From the NCBI RefSeq assembly GCF_028682475.1, contig NZ_JANHLE010000003.1, positions 1 to 64,000 on the forward strand: a DNA stretch of 64,000 nt, in the 5' to 3' direction. Position numbers and translations under genes: made by a program. This document shows positions 17,491 through 26,312 of this stretch, piece after piece. A model generated the notes under the pieces. It was not told where the DNA came from. It ran no database searches and worked only from the letters and a program-made list of their open reading frames with translations. The stretch is from Pseudomonas putida (GTDB lineage: Bacteria > Pseudomonadota > Gammaproteobacteria > Pseudomonadales > Pseudomonadaceae). The first letter of the stretch is position 1, and every line of letters starts with the position of its first letter.

Positions 17491-17762
17491 CAGCGCGGCA
17501 CCGGCAATGGTGTGTCGGTGCTGAGGCTATCAGCCCAGGCCTGGACAGCCTGGTGGTCAATAACGCGGCCAGCGTCAACATCGGCCAAAGCCTCATGGGT
17601 CAGGCGACTACGCTCTTCTTCCTGCTCTATCCAAGCGGACAGAGCCTGCTTGACGATCCAGTTTTTGGAGCGCTCCAGACGCACTGCCATCAAATCAACC
17701 TTTTGGGCCAGTTGCTCAGGGACGTGAGCCGTGACAGATCGGGTTTTCGCGGTAGTTGCCAT
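17490..17762 (-). CDS. Ribbon-helix-helix antitoxin (ParD/CopG-like)
   Basis: The product is 90 residues. The first 50 form a ribbon-helix-helix DNA-binding domain ('RSVTAHVPEQLAQKVDLMA' then 'RSKNWIVKQALSAWIEQEE'). The acidic, probably flexible C-terminal half would wrap the toxin. It precedes the toxin in the usual antitoxin-first order. By analogy with known modules it should repress its own promoter, where an inverted repeat is present at 17788-17799. Confidence 0.86.
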   Translation of the reverse strand: MATTAKTRSVTAHVPEQLAQKVDLMAVRLERSKNWIVKQALSAWIEQEEERSRLTHEALADVDAGRVIDHQAVQAWADSLSTDTPLPVPR

Positions 17763-17787
17763 GATGTTGATCTTCGTCAGTTCGATT

Positions 17788-17799
17788 TGATTTTAATCA
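17788..17799. promoter_or_regulatory. Candidate operator of the toxin-antitoxin pair
   Basis: TGATT-TT-AATCA, an inverted repeat 26 bases upstream of the antitoxin start, in an AT-rich stretch within otherwise GC-rich DNA. Its position fits autoregulation by a ribbon-helix-helix antitoxin. A TTGACG hexamer lies further upstream on the minus strand (about 17820), a possible -35 element. The operator role is inferred. Confidence 0.45.
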
Positions 17800-17902
17800 C
17801 AATGAATAACTATACACCGTCAAGCGTGCCACCCGTTAGCTGGCGCGGCACACAGCTTGTGCTAGCGTTTTGAGGCCAATCCCTCATTTTCGAGCCCCAG
17901 CC

Positions 17903-18751
17903 ATGGACGAAACCATTGTTAACGTGACCACCGCGAAGTTCAACGCGTTCCTCGCGCTGGTGCAACAGTACGGGGCCGCTTTCGCGGTCAAGATTCTCTC
18001 CGCCATCGCCTTCTGGATCGTCGGGCGCTGGTTGATCGGCTTTGCCGTCGGCATGGTGCAACGGGCGCTGACCAAGCAGAAGCTCGACCCGACCGTGCTG
18101 CGCTATGTCGGCTCGGTGATCACCGTGACGCTGAACATCATTCTGGTAATCGGCATCCTCGGTTACCTCGGCATGCAGACCACCACCTTCGCCGCGCTGC
18201 TCGCTGCGGTCGGGCTGGCCATCGGCATGGCCTGGTCGGGGCTGCTGGCCAACCTTGCGGCCGGTGCCTTTATTATCGTTCTGCGCCCGTTCAAGGTCGG
18301 TGACTTCATCAGCGCCGGCGGCGTGATCGGTACGGTCACCGAGATCGGCCTGTTCGCCACCGCGATCAACACCCCGGACAACGTGCTGACCCTGGTCGGC
18401 AACAACAAGATCTTCAGCGACAACATCCAGAACTTCACCCACAACCAATACCGCCGTGTCGATCTTCAGGCACAGCTGTCTGGCGCAGCCGACTGGAAGG
18501 CGGCCGCAGCGTTGCTCAAACAGCACATCGCCGCACTGCCCAATGTGCTCGCGGAGCCTGCGGTGGATGTGGAGATTCTGGAATTCAACCTGGTCGGCCC
18601 GGTGCTGGCGGTGCGCCCGTACTGCCATAACGAGCATTATTGGCAGGTGTATTTCGACACCAACCGCACCATCAAGGATGCCCTCGGCGAGGCCGGCTTC
18701 CCGGCCCCGATGCCAGCGCAGACGGTGATCGTCCAGCAGCAAGCCGGGTAA
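17903..18751 (+). CDS. Small-conductance mechanosensitive channel (MscS family)
   Basis: The product is 282 residues, the size of E. coli MscS. There are three transmembrane helices (about 20-45, 65-85, 90-120). The third is the Gly/Ala-rich pore helix, 'AALLAAVGLAIGMAWSGLLANLAAG', seen here in two parts, followed by the beta domain signature 'RPFKVGDFI' and 'GTVTEIGLFAT'. It opens under membrane tension to release solutes during hypo-osmotic shock. The ATG at 17903 matches the usual N-terminus; an in-frame ATG at 17870 would add 11 residues. Confidence 0.92.
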   Translation: MDETIVNVTTAKFNAFLALVQQYGAAFAVKILSAIAFWIVGRWLIGFAVGMVQRALTKQKLDPTVLRYVGSVITVTLNIILVIGILGYLGMQTTTFAALLAAVGLAIGMAWSGLLANLAAGAFIIVLRPFKVGDFISAGGVIGTVTEIGLFATAINTPDNVLTLVGNNKIFSDNIQNFTHNQYRRVDLQAQLSGAADWKAAAALLKQHIAALPNVLAEPAVDVEILEFNLVGPVLAVRPYCHNEHYWQVYFDTNRTIKDALGEAGFPAPMPAQTVIVQQQAG

Positions 18752-18768
18752 ACGACAGCGACGTCACA

Positions 18769-19191
18769 TCACATGAGGCAATAGAAGTCGCTGACTTGTG
18801 CAACGATCTCACGTTTGGCGTTGTACAGCCGTGCCTCAGGCGTCAACGCCATCGAGCGGCCCTCGAGCACATAGCGTTGCCCCGCTTCGAAATGTGCGTA
18901 GTTCAGGGTCAGGTAGCAGATGCGTACGGTGGGGCCGCCCATCATGCCCATGCCCCCGCCGCCGGTAACTTCGTAGTCGAAGCGCACCACCAGCTCATGG
19001 CTGCCGGGGCTGACTTGGAAAAAGCGCCCGTCGCTCAGGCGCTGTTTATCCAGACGCTCGGCCAACAGCAATCGGTCGTTGGGGAATGGGGTGGAGAAAT
19101 CGACCCATGCCATCTGCGGATTCGCCGCTGGCAGCGGGGCCTGACAACCCGCAACCACACTGGCTGCGAGCACTAGCAACAGCCTGCGCAT
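18769..19191 (-). CDS. Putative lipoprotein of unknown function
   Basis: The product is 140 residues starting with a lipoprotein signal: 'MRRLLLVLAASVVAG' then Cys16, matching the lipobox. The mature part contains a Gly/Met-rich 'GGGGMGMMGG' loop and looks beta-rich. In-frame ATGs upstream (19224, 19326) would bury the lipobox, so 19191 is preferred. It converges on the MscS channel and is divergent from the large membrane protein at 19438. Likely an inner- or outer-membrane-anchored periplasmic protein. Confidence 0.72.
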   Translation of the reverse strand: MRRLLLVLAASVVAGCQAPLPAANPQMAWVDFSTPFPNDRLLLAERLDKQRLSDGRFFQVSPGSHELVVRFDYEVTGGGGMGMMGGPTVRICYLTLNYAHFEAGQRYVLEGRSMALTPEARLYNAKREIVAQVSDFYCLM

Positions 19192-19437
19192 AATAAATGC
19201 CCGAAGGGGATACAGCTTCAGCATAGCCCCGCCAGGGGGCATTTTGTTGAAATGATACGCGCGCACCTTGCCCGAACACGCACCTGCACTAAAATCAATT
19301 AGCCAGGCTCTATCGGCCCGGCACACGCTCGCCGCTTCGCACGTCCGACCCCATCGACGTAGTGCAAGCCGCCGCTAGCGGCTTCTGGATCCGGTCCCGC
19401 TCCTGCGTCAAGGGCGACCTGATCTGGATTGCGCGCC

Positions 19438-22400
19438 ATGGATACCAACAAGGATTCCACAGGCAATTATTCCGTATGGCTGCCCGGCAGTGCAGTGGTG
19501 CTGAGCCTGGTGATTTCTGCCTTTGCGCTGACCCGCGACCCGTTCCTTGAAACGCGCCCGGTCGGTGCCCAGTTCCAGCCGCAAATACCCATTGAAGCAC
19601 GCCTGTGGCAGGACCCCTTCGATGCGCTGGAGCGCTACCGTAAACGCGCCAGGGAAAAACGCGACCCGCCCGCCCCGCTGCCGTGCGCGGCCGATCTGCC
19701 GCGCGACAACGCCCAACTGCTGGTGGCACTGGTGGAGGATGGTGCCTATGCCGAAGCCATCGAGCTGCGTCGGCGCACGCGGTATGCCATTCTTGCGGGC
19801 CTGAAAAGTGCGCGCCTGGTGCCCGAAGACGAGCAGCATATCGGCTGTTTCGCCATGACCCCCGATCTGCGCTGGAGCATGGCCGATGGCGCTGTCGAGA
19901 TCCCCTACGAAAGCTTCGTCAGTAACCCTTTCGAGCCCGCCCTGGGCAGCAATCAACCACCCCGGCCCGAGACGTCAACCCGTCTGCTCTGGCTCAAGCA
20001 GGAAGTGCTCAAGGGCGACCCATTGGGCCAGCTGGAGCGGCTGCGCAATGCCCTGGCTGCAGATCCGGGCAAAGACACGCTGAAAGTCATCGGCCCGGCC
20101 GACTCGGCGATGCTGCGCGAGATCTATCTCCAGGAAGCCCATGCCCGTTACCAGATGAGTTTCAATGGCAGAGACGTCGAGATTCCGCAACTCGTCGAAA
20201 TCTACTCGCCGCTGGCCACGGCTGATAAAAAACTGCTGATGCGTGGCTTCGATGCCAAGGGTCGAACCCGCGTCACGCCCATGAAAAAACTCAAGCTGTT
20301 GCGCACCGTCAGCGACGACGCCAGATTGGCTCAGCTGCTGCTGGAGGAGCTCAAACGGCGCAGTGTCGATCCGGCTACCGGCGCAGGCTGTGCCCCGCCC
20401 AGGAAAGAAAAGGAGTGTTTCCAGGGCGCCGGCTGGCGCAAGGCCAATCGCGTCGCATTGATCTCTGAATGGGACAGCTTCTACAGCCGCGCCCTGATCG
20501 AGAGTTTTCGCGCACAAGTCGGCGATCAAGCCGGGCTTGCGCCTGGCAACGCGTCCAATGTCGATCACTGGGTCCTGCATTTCAGCTACTTGCGGGGTCT
20601 GGACGGTCGGCTGCCGGAAGAAGCCATCGCCAAGACCGAGCAGAAAACCGACAAAGACCATCGCGAGCTCGACCTTGGTCCACTGGAAAGATCGGACGGC
20701 AACTCGCAACTGGACTATCTGCGCCGACTCGCCGACCACATTCAGGCGCAGGACCAGGCCTACCGCCGTGCCAACAAAAACGGCATCGGTGCCATCGGCG
20801 TGATGGGCCTGGACACTTATGACAAGCTGCTGGTGCTGCAAGCGCTCAAAAGCCGCATGCCGAACAAGCTGTATTTTTCCACCGATCTGGATGCACGCAT
20901 GCTGCAGCAAGGCCAAGCCCAGGTGACGCGCAATCTGGTCCTTGCGGCGCCCTACGGCCTGACCCTGAACCGCGCCTTGCAGCAAGACATGCCGCCCTTT
21001 CGCGACAGCCTGCAAAGTGCAGTCTATATCTCGGTGCTCGCCGCCCTGTCGCCGCAGCCCTTCAAGGCCAAGCGCCGTAAATTCGACTATTCCCGATCGC
21101 AACTCCTGTCGCCCGGCATCTATGAAGTGGGCATGAGCGGCTTCATCGCTCTGGACAGCAAGCCTGTACAACAACGCGCCTCCAACTGTGCAGCAGACGG
21201 CGGCGATGGCTCAGGCAAGGCCAGCTACATCCGCCCGCAAAACATCATGGACGTGGATTGCCTGCAGGACCCATCGCCGCCGCCCTATCCGCAGACCGCG
21301 CAGGCGCTCATAGAGCGCCTGCGTGGTATGCAATCGCTTTTCCGGGCGGGCCCGCTTGCGCTGGTGCTGCTGATGCTGGGGCTGCTGGGCTGGTGGAGCA
21401 GCAACCTTCGCCAAGCGAACCGGGGGCTGCGTGCATGGCTGCCGCCGTCACTGTATGGCGCGGCGGCCGTCACTGCCTGGTACGTCACCCGTACCGGGCC
21501 AATAGAGTGGCTGTGGCTGAGCTTCGGCCTGATTGTGATGGGACTGATCGGCTCGGACCTGAACCGTCGCAGGTGGCAACACAAGGCCACTGCTGCGCAA
21601 GAAACGCCTTTGCTCAGCAGTACCTTCAGCGCCAACGCCTGGTACGTGCTTGTGCCGCTGGGCATCTTCGTCCTGGCGTTGCTGGAAGCCTACAAGAATC
21701 GTGACTGGCTCACCGAGAATGGCCTGGGCGAACCGATGTTCCTGTTCGAGGGCATCAGCGCCTGGCCAACACTGGCGCTGCGTTTGCTGGCGGTGCTGAT
21801 TTGCGTTGCTGCGCTGTTATGGGGCTGGCGCAGCTTGTGCCTGAACCGCCAGGAGATCGAACGCGAATTTCAGCTCAGTAGTCTGATGCAGCGCTATCGG
21901 GTCGGTCTGTGGCATCAACTGCGACAATTGACCCGGGATGGCAGCCTGCGTCCACTGCACCGGTTGGCAAAAGCCGTGGGGCTGTGGCTGTACCATATCT
22001 TCCTGCCGCTCTCGCCTAACACACCGCGAAGCTTCGGCACGATTCATGACAGCCGCCTGCAATCATTCGCCGGCAACGACCCGCGTGTCCCCGGGCTGTT
22101 TCTGGTGTACTGGCGCGAGCACTGCATTTGCGGAAGCTTCGGTGCCAGGCTGTTGCGTTCGTCGCTCGCGACCTGGATCTTCCTGGTGCTCACCAGCACG
22201 CTGTTCGTGCTGTGGCCCATGGATGGCTCGCCAACACGCGGCACGTTGCATCTCCAGATCTGGAGTTGGCTACTCCCTACCCTGGCCTTCAATCTGCTGG
22301 TGTTCTGGGTAGTCGATGCCAACCGCCTGCTGACCCGTTTCATCCGCCAACTGAGCAACGACTTTTCGATCTGGCCAAAAGCATTGCGCCAGGAGCACCG

Positions 22401-22875
22401 ACGCATTTTCGGCTTGCATACGCACGCGTGCATCGACGAATGGGTCGGGCTGACGCTGGTCGCCAAGCGCACAGCCGCGGTCAGTCGGCTGATCTATGCA
22501 CCGACTCTGGTCTTGCTGATTCTGATCGCCTCCCGCAGTAGCCTGTTCGACAACTGGTCAACACCGCCCGGGATGATCATCACATTCGCCCTGACCGGGC
22601 TGATTCTGCTCAGTTCAGCCCTGTCGCTGCGCTGGGCGGCCGAAAAAGCACGGACCATCGGCCTGCAAAGAATCGATCAATACCTGCTGGAAACCCCGGA
22701 CAACAACCCCGAATACATCAACAAGGTTCACTTGATTCGCGAACGCATTGTGGCACTCAACACCGGTGCCTTCTCCCGCTATGCCGATGAGCCACTGGTG
22801 CGCGCACTGCTACTGTCGCTGACCGGCATCGGCGGCTCGGCAATCGTCGATGCGTTGAACTACGCGAAGTTCTAG
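19438..22875 (+). CDS. Large membrane protein with a possible periplasmic-binding-like domain
   Basis: The product is 1145 residues. One membrane helix at about 11-32 is followed by about 600 residues likely outside the membrane. Further hydrophobic segments lie near 637-657, 670-707, 734-752, 781-801, 912-930, 943-961, 1018-1037 and 1043-1065. In the soluble part, 'RVALISEWDSFYSRALIESF' near 338, 'IGVMGLDTYDKLLVLQALK' near 453 and 'FSTDLDARML' near 480 recall the alternating strands of type-1 periplasmic-binding folds. That suggests a ligand sensor tethered to a multi-pass membrane domain. I do not recognise a named family. No operon partner is seen: a lipoprotein gene is divergent and hairpins follow. 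Confidence 0.65.
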   Translation: MDTNKDSTGNYSVWLPGSAVVLSLVISAFALTRDPFLETRPVGAQFQPQIPIEARLWQDPFDALERYRKRAREKRDPPAPLPCAADLPRDNAQLLVALVEDGAYAEAIELRRRTRYAILAGLKSARLVPEDEQHIGCFAMTPDLRWSMADGAVEIPYESFVSNPFEPALGSNQPPRPETSTRLLWLKQEVLKGDPLGQLERLRNALAADPGKDTLKVIGPADSAMLREIYLQEAHARYQMSFNGRDVEIPQLVEIYSPLATADKKLLMRGFDAKGRTRVTPMKKLKLLRTVSDDARLAQLLLEELKRRSVDPATGAGCAPPRKEKECFQGAGWRKANRVALISEWDSFYSRALIESFRAQVGDQAGLAPGNASNVDHWVLHFSYLRGLDGRLPEEAIAKTEQKTDKDHRELDLGPLERSDGNSQLDYLRRLADHIQAQDQAYRRANKNGIGAIGVMGLDTYDKLLVLQALKSRMPNKLYFSTDLDARMLQQGQAQVTRNLVLAAPYGLTLNRALQQDMPPFRDSLQSAVYISVLAALSPQPFKAKRRKFDYSRSQLLSPGIYEVGMSGFIALDSKPVQQRASNCAADGGDGSGKASYIRPQNIMDVDCLQDPSPPPYPQTAQALIERLRGMQSLFRAGPLALVLLMLGLLGWWSSNLRQANRGLRAWLPPSLYGAAAVTAWYVTRTGPIEWLWLSFGLIVMGLIGSDLNRRRWQHKATAAQETPLLSSTFSANAWYVLVPLGIFVLALLEAYKNRDWLTENGLGEPMFLFEGISAWPTLALRLLAVLICVAALLWGWRSLCLNRQEIEREFQLSSLMQRYRVGLWHQLRQLTRDGSLRPLHRLAKAVGLWLYHIFLPLSPNTPRSFGTIHDSRLQSFAGNDPRVPGLFLVYWREHCICGSFGARLLRSSLATWIFLVLTSTLFVLWPMDGSPTRGTLHLQIWSWLLPTLAFNLLVFWVVDANRLLTRFIRQLSNDFSIWPKALRQEHRRIFGLHTHACIDEWVGLTLVAKRTAAVSRLIYAPTLVLLILIASRSSLFDNWSTPPGMIITFALTGLILLSSALSLRWAAEKARTIGLQRIDQYLLETPDNNPEYINKVHLIRERIVALNTGAFSRYADEPLVRALLLSLTGIGGSAIVDALNYAKF

Positions 22876-23184
22876 ATCCTGCCCCGACACGGTTCTGCAG
22901 CGCATCTGTCCGGCACATGAGAAAGCCCTCCGTGGAGGGCTCGATCGACAATTGCCCGGTTTTTAGCCGGGTTGCTGCACGTAGCGCGCCAGGCGCGGGT
23001 CGCGGCTCATTAACGCTGGAGCAACGAATCGTTGAACAACACGCGCCCTCGTTAGAGGGTTTAGGCGAACCTTGGGCCAAGTTCAAAGTTGCCGGGCAAA
23101 GAGTTGGTTTTACTCAAGGTCAGGCCCCTCCCCCATGCCCGCCAAGCAAACCGACAATCGGCAGCGGTTGTTCGTTGCAGTGAC
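22876..23184. other. Gap before the efflux operon with three hairpins
   Basis: No convincing gene. It holds an 8-bp-arm hairpin (22924-22941), a CCCGG/CCGGG hairpin (22955-22971) and a CCCTC/GAGGG hairpin (23046-23059). The first two lie where a terminator for the upstream membrane-protein gene would be expected, but neither is followed by a clear T-run. Confidence 0.4.
22924..22941 (+). terminator. Possible terminator hairpin after the large membrane protein gene
   Basis: AGCCCTCC-GT-GGAGGGCT, perfect arms, 49 bases after the stop. No T-run follows, so an intrinsic terminator is uncertain. Confidence 0.35.
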
Positions 23185-23227
23185 TTTCATTATGAAATTC
23201 ATCGTGCAATATTATGGTCATAATATT
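23185..23227. promoter_or_regulatory. Candidate operator palindromes of the efflux operon
   Basis: Two inverted repeats sit 45-87 bases upstream of the membrane-fusion gene: TTTCAT-T-ATGAAA (23185-23197) and AATATTATG-GT-CATAATATT (23208-23227), a perfect 9-bp-arm palindrome. The region is AT-rich and contains possible -10 hexamers (TATTAT, TAATAT) inside the long palindrome. Perfect palindromes of this size next to EmrAB-type genes are commonly bound by MarR or TetR repressors. No such regulator gene is adjacent here. Confidence 0.5.
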
Positions 23228-23271
23228 TTCTCGCCCGTTGCCCATCAACCCTTCACAGGGGTCATTTCGCG

Positions 23272-24396
23272 ATGAACGCTAAAGTCAGCATTGAGCCCGA
23301 ACACACCGAGGCCGGCGCCTCTTTACCCGCCCGCCGCAAGCAAGCAGTGCGTCTGGGGCTATTGGCGCTCGCCTTGCTTGGCGCCGTCGGCTATGGCAGC
23401 CACTGGTGGCTGGCCAGCCGCTTCATCGAAGACACCGACGACGCTTATGTAGGCGCCGATGTCACCATCATCAGCGCCAAAGTGCCGGGCTATATCAGTG
23501 AGGTGACGGTGCTGGACAACCAGTTCGTCAAGGCTGGAGATGTGCTTGCCCGCATCGATGTACGCGACTATCGCGCGGCCCTGGCAAAGGCCGAGGGCGC
23601 CGTGGCCGCGCAACAGGCCAGCCTGATCAATCTGGATGCGATCGAACAGCTGCAACAGGCGGTAATCAACCAGGCCAGGGCCCAGATCGACGCGACCGAT
23701 GCCGAAGCGCAGCGCGCCGCAAGCGATCACACGCGCTACCAGACCCTGGTTCGCACCCAGGCCGTGTCGCTACAGAGCGCCCAGCAGGTCGAAGCCACCT
23801 GGAAAGCCGCCCGCGCCGATCGCGCCCGGGCAGACGCCGGACTCATGGCCGCACACCGCCAGCTGAGCGTGATCGACAGTCAGCGTGGTCAGGCCCAGGC
23901 CGCCCTGCAACAGGCACAGGCCGATCGCGAACAGGCCCTGCTGAACATCGGCTATACCGAGTTGCGCGCCCCCGTCGATGGCTATGTGGGCAACCGCCGC
24001 GCCAGGGTCGGCGCCTACGCCGCTGCGGGCAGCCAGCTGCTCTCGGTAGTGCCGGCAAAGGGCTTGTGGATCGACGCCAACTTCAAGGAAGACCAGCTGG
24101 CGCACATGCAGGTGGGTCAAGCGGTCAGCATCCGCGCCGATATCCTGCCCGGCCGTGAGTTTCACGGTCATATCGAAAGCCTGGCGCCTGCCACCGGTGC
24201 ACAGTTCAGCGTACTGCCGCCGGAAAACGCCACCGGCAACTTCACCAAGATCGTCCAGCGCGTGCCGGTCAGGGTACGCCTGGACAGCGCCGACGCCGAC
24301 TTCGGTGCGCTGCGCCCGGGGTTGTCGGTGGTGGCCGAGGTCAATACCCGTGAAGCGCCGCAACCGGGCGATGTGGCGCTGGCAAGCCGGCCATGA
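23272..24396 (+). CDS. EmrA-type membrane-fusion protein (HlyD family)
   Basis: The product is 374 residues: a short cytoplasmic N-terminus, one membrane helix (about 24-44), then the HlyD pattern of a lipoyl-like half ('AKVPGYISEVTVLDNQFVKAGD' in parts), a long coiled coil (about 110-215), and a beta domain ('YTELRAPVDGYVGNRRARVG'). It would bridge the inner-membrane transporter to an outer-membrane channel. Its TGA overlaps the ATG of the next gene (ATGA), so both are translated together. No outer-membrane TolC-like gene is in the window. Substrates are probably toxic hydrophobic compounds. Confidence 0.9.
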   Translation: MNAKVSIEPEHTEAGASLPARRKQAVRLGLLALALLGAVGYGSHWWLASRFIEDTDDAYVGADVTIISAKVPGYISEVTVLDNQFVKAGDVLARIDVRDYRAALAKAEGAVAAQQASLINLDAIEQLQQAVINQARAQIDATDAEAQRAASDHTRYQTLVRTQAVSLQSAQQVEATWKAARADRARADAGLMAAHRQLSVIDSQRGQAQAALQQAQADREQALLNIGYTELRAPVDGYVGNRRARVGAYAAAGSQLLSVVPAKGLWIDANFKEDQLAHMQVGQAVSIRADILPGREFHGHIESLAPATGAQFSVLPPENATGNFTKIVQRVPVRVRLDSADADFGALRPGLSVVAEVNTREAPQPGDVALASRP

Positions 24397-25958
24397 ACAG
24401 CCCCCTGCCTACACTCGGCACGGCGCAGAAAGTCGCCGCCTTCGCCAGCATGTGCGTCGGCATGTTCATCGCCTTGATCGACATCCAGATCGTTTCCGCG
24501 TCGCTCAAGGAAATCGGCGGTGGACTGTCGGCCGGCGCCGACGACACGGCCTGGGTGCAGACCGCCTACCTGATCGCAGAGATCATCGTCATCCCTATGT
24601 CCGGCTGGCTCTCGCGGGTGATGAGCACCCGCTGGTTGTTCGCGCTGTCGGCTGCAGGCTTCACCCTGACCAGCCTACTCTGCGCGTTGGCCTGGAACAT
24701 CCAGAGCATGATTGCCTTTCGCGCCTTGCAAGGCTTTCTCGGCGGCTCGATGATCCCGCTGGTCTTCACCACGGCCTTTATGTACTTCACCGGCAAGCAG
24801 CGGGTGATCGCCGCCTCGACCATTGGCGCGATTGCCTCTCTGGCCCCCACCCTGGGCCCGGCAGTGGGCGGCTGGATCACCGACATTGCCTCCTGGCACT
24901 GGCTGTTTTACATCAACCTGGTACCTGGCCTGCTGGTTACCGTGGTCGTGCCGATGCTGGTCAAGGTCGACCGACCCAACCTCGCCCTGCTCAAGGGCGC
25001 CGACTACCTGGGCATGCTGCTGATGGCGGTGTTTCTTGGCTGCCTGCAGTACACCCTGGAAGAAGGCCCGCGCTGGAACTGGTTCAGCGACAGCACCATC
25101 GTTGCAACGGCCTGGATTGCCGGCCTCAGCGGCACGCTGTTCATCTGGCGGTGTCTGCAGATTGCCGAGCCCATCGTCGACCTGCGCGCCCTGGGCGATC
25201 GCAATTTTGCCCTGGGCTGCCTGTTTTCCTTCGTCACCGGCATCGGCATTTTTGCCACCATTTACCTGACCCCCTTGTTTCTCGGGCACGTGCGTGGCTA
25301 TGGCGCGCTGGACATCGGCCTGGCGGTGTTTTCCACCGGGGTATTCCAGCTGCTGGCGATCCCGGTGTATGCGCTGTTGGCCAACCGCATCGACCTGCGC
25401 TGGATTTTGATGCTCGGACTGAGCCTGTTTGCCCTGTCGATGTGGGACTTCTCCGCAATCACCCATGACTGGGGCGCCAAAGAGCTGCTGTTACCGCAGG
25501 CAATACGCGGATTTGCCCAGCAGATGGCGGTTCCGCCGGTGGTCACCCTCACCCTCGGCGCCCTGGCCCCGGAGCGTCTGAAGCTGGCCTCGGGTTTGTT
25601 CAACCTGATGCGCAACCTCGGTGGCGCCATCGGTATCGCGGCCTGCGCCACCGTACTCAACGACCGCACCAACCTGCATTTTCTGCGGCTGGCCGAGCAC
25701 CTCAACAGCCGCAACGAAGTCATGAATGCCTGGCTTGAGCAATGGAGCGTCAACGCCCAGTTGCTTGGGCAGAACAGCCTCGATGCCAGCCAGGCGGCGC
25801 TGCATCAACTGTGGGCGCTGACCTGGCGAGAAGCGCAAACCCTGACCTATGCCGACGCTTTTCTGATGATCATGGTGTGCTTCGCGGTGACCACGGCGCT
25901 GGTGCCGTTGATGCGTAAAGTCCAGCCGCCCCGGCAACCATCCGCTGACGCTCATTAG
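24393..25958 (+). CDS. EmrB-type MFS drug efflux transporter (DHA2, 14 helices)
   Basis: The product is 521 residues with 14 hydrophobic segments, the size and layout of the DHA2/EmrB drug:H+ antiporters. Marks include 'SASLKEIGGGLSAGADDTAWVQTAYLIAE' (helix 1-2 region, in parts) and the motif-C-like 'PTLGPAVGGWITD' in helix 5. It works with the upstream membrane-fusion protein as an export pump. The pair is the whole operon as far as can be seen; a short-repeat tract and non-coding DNA follow. Confidence 0.92.
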   Translation: MNSPLPTLGTAQKVAAFASMCVGMFIALIDIQIVSASLKEIGGGLSAGADDTAWVQTAYLIAEIIVIPMSGWLSRVMSTRWLFALSAAGFTLTSLLCALAWNIQSMIAFRALQGFLGGSMIPLVFTTAFMYFTGKQRVIAASTIGAIASLAPTLGPAVGGWITDIASWHWLFYINLVPGLLVTVVVPMLVKVDRPNLALLKGADYLGMLLMAVFLGCLQYTLEEGPRWNWFSDSTIVATAWIAGLSGTLFIWRCLQIAEPIVDLRALGDRNFALGCLFSFVTGIGIFATIYLTPLFLGHVRGYGALDIGLAVFSTGVFQLLAIPVYALLANRIDLRWILMLGLSLFALSMWDFSAITHDWGAKELLLPQAIRGFAQQMAVPPVVTLTLGALAPERLKLASGLFNLMRNLGGAIGIAACATVLNDRTNLHFLRLAEHLNSRNEVMNAWLEQWSVNAQLLGQNSLDASQAALHQLWALTWREAQTLTYADAFLMIMVCFAVTTALVPLMRKVQPPRQPSADAH

Positions 25959-26035
25959 CACTGCGGACATCGGGATACACGACAGCCTCACGTAAAATCA
26001 AAGGTCCTTCACGGAACCCCGGGGAGCATGATCTT

Positions 26036-26062
26036 GGGACTGGACTGGACTGGACTGGACTG
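26036..26062 (+). repeat. TGGAC pentanucleotide tandem repeat
   Basis: Four full TGGAC units (26041-26060) flanked by partial units. The unit is not a multiple of three. A possible ATG at 26028, with GGGGAG just upstream, begins a short reading frame through the tract that stops 20 codons later. Losing one unit would fuse it in frame to the open stretch starting at 26069. Confidence 0.7.
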
Positions 26063-26312
26063 CACCGCTTGAACATCGATGACCTGAAGCTGGATATGCA
26101 AGTACCGCAGATGGTGCTGGCAAGCGCCTCTTATGACCTGGACGCACAATGGAGGCTGCTGACCAGCCTCGGTTGGCAGCAATGGAGCGAGTTCGACGAA
26201 ATCGGTGTGGCCACTGCACGTGATTGGCGGGGGTGCGGTGTGGCGGTTCTGAAGGTGCTGATCTTATCAGGGAGGCCCCGCGCGTATCAGCGCAGCTGGG
26301 GCCTGAGTTCGA

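Noticed and set aside
22917..23183. 88-codon open frame before the EmrAB-type genes
   Set aside because: It runs through hairpins, has no ribosome-binding site and no recognisable protein features.
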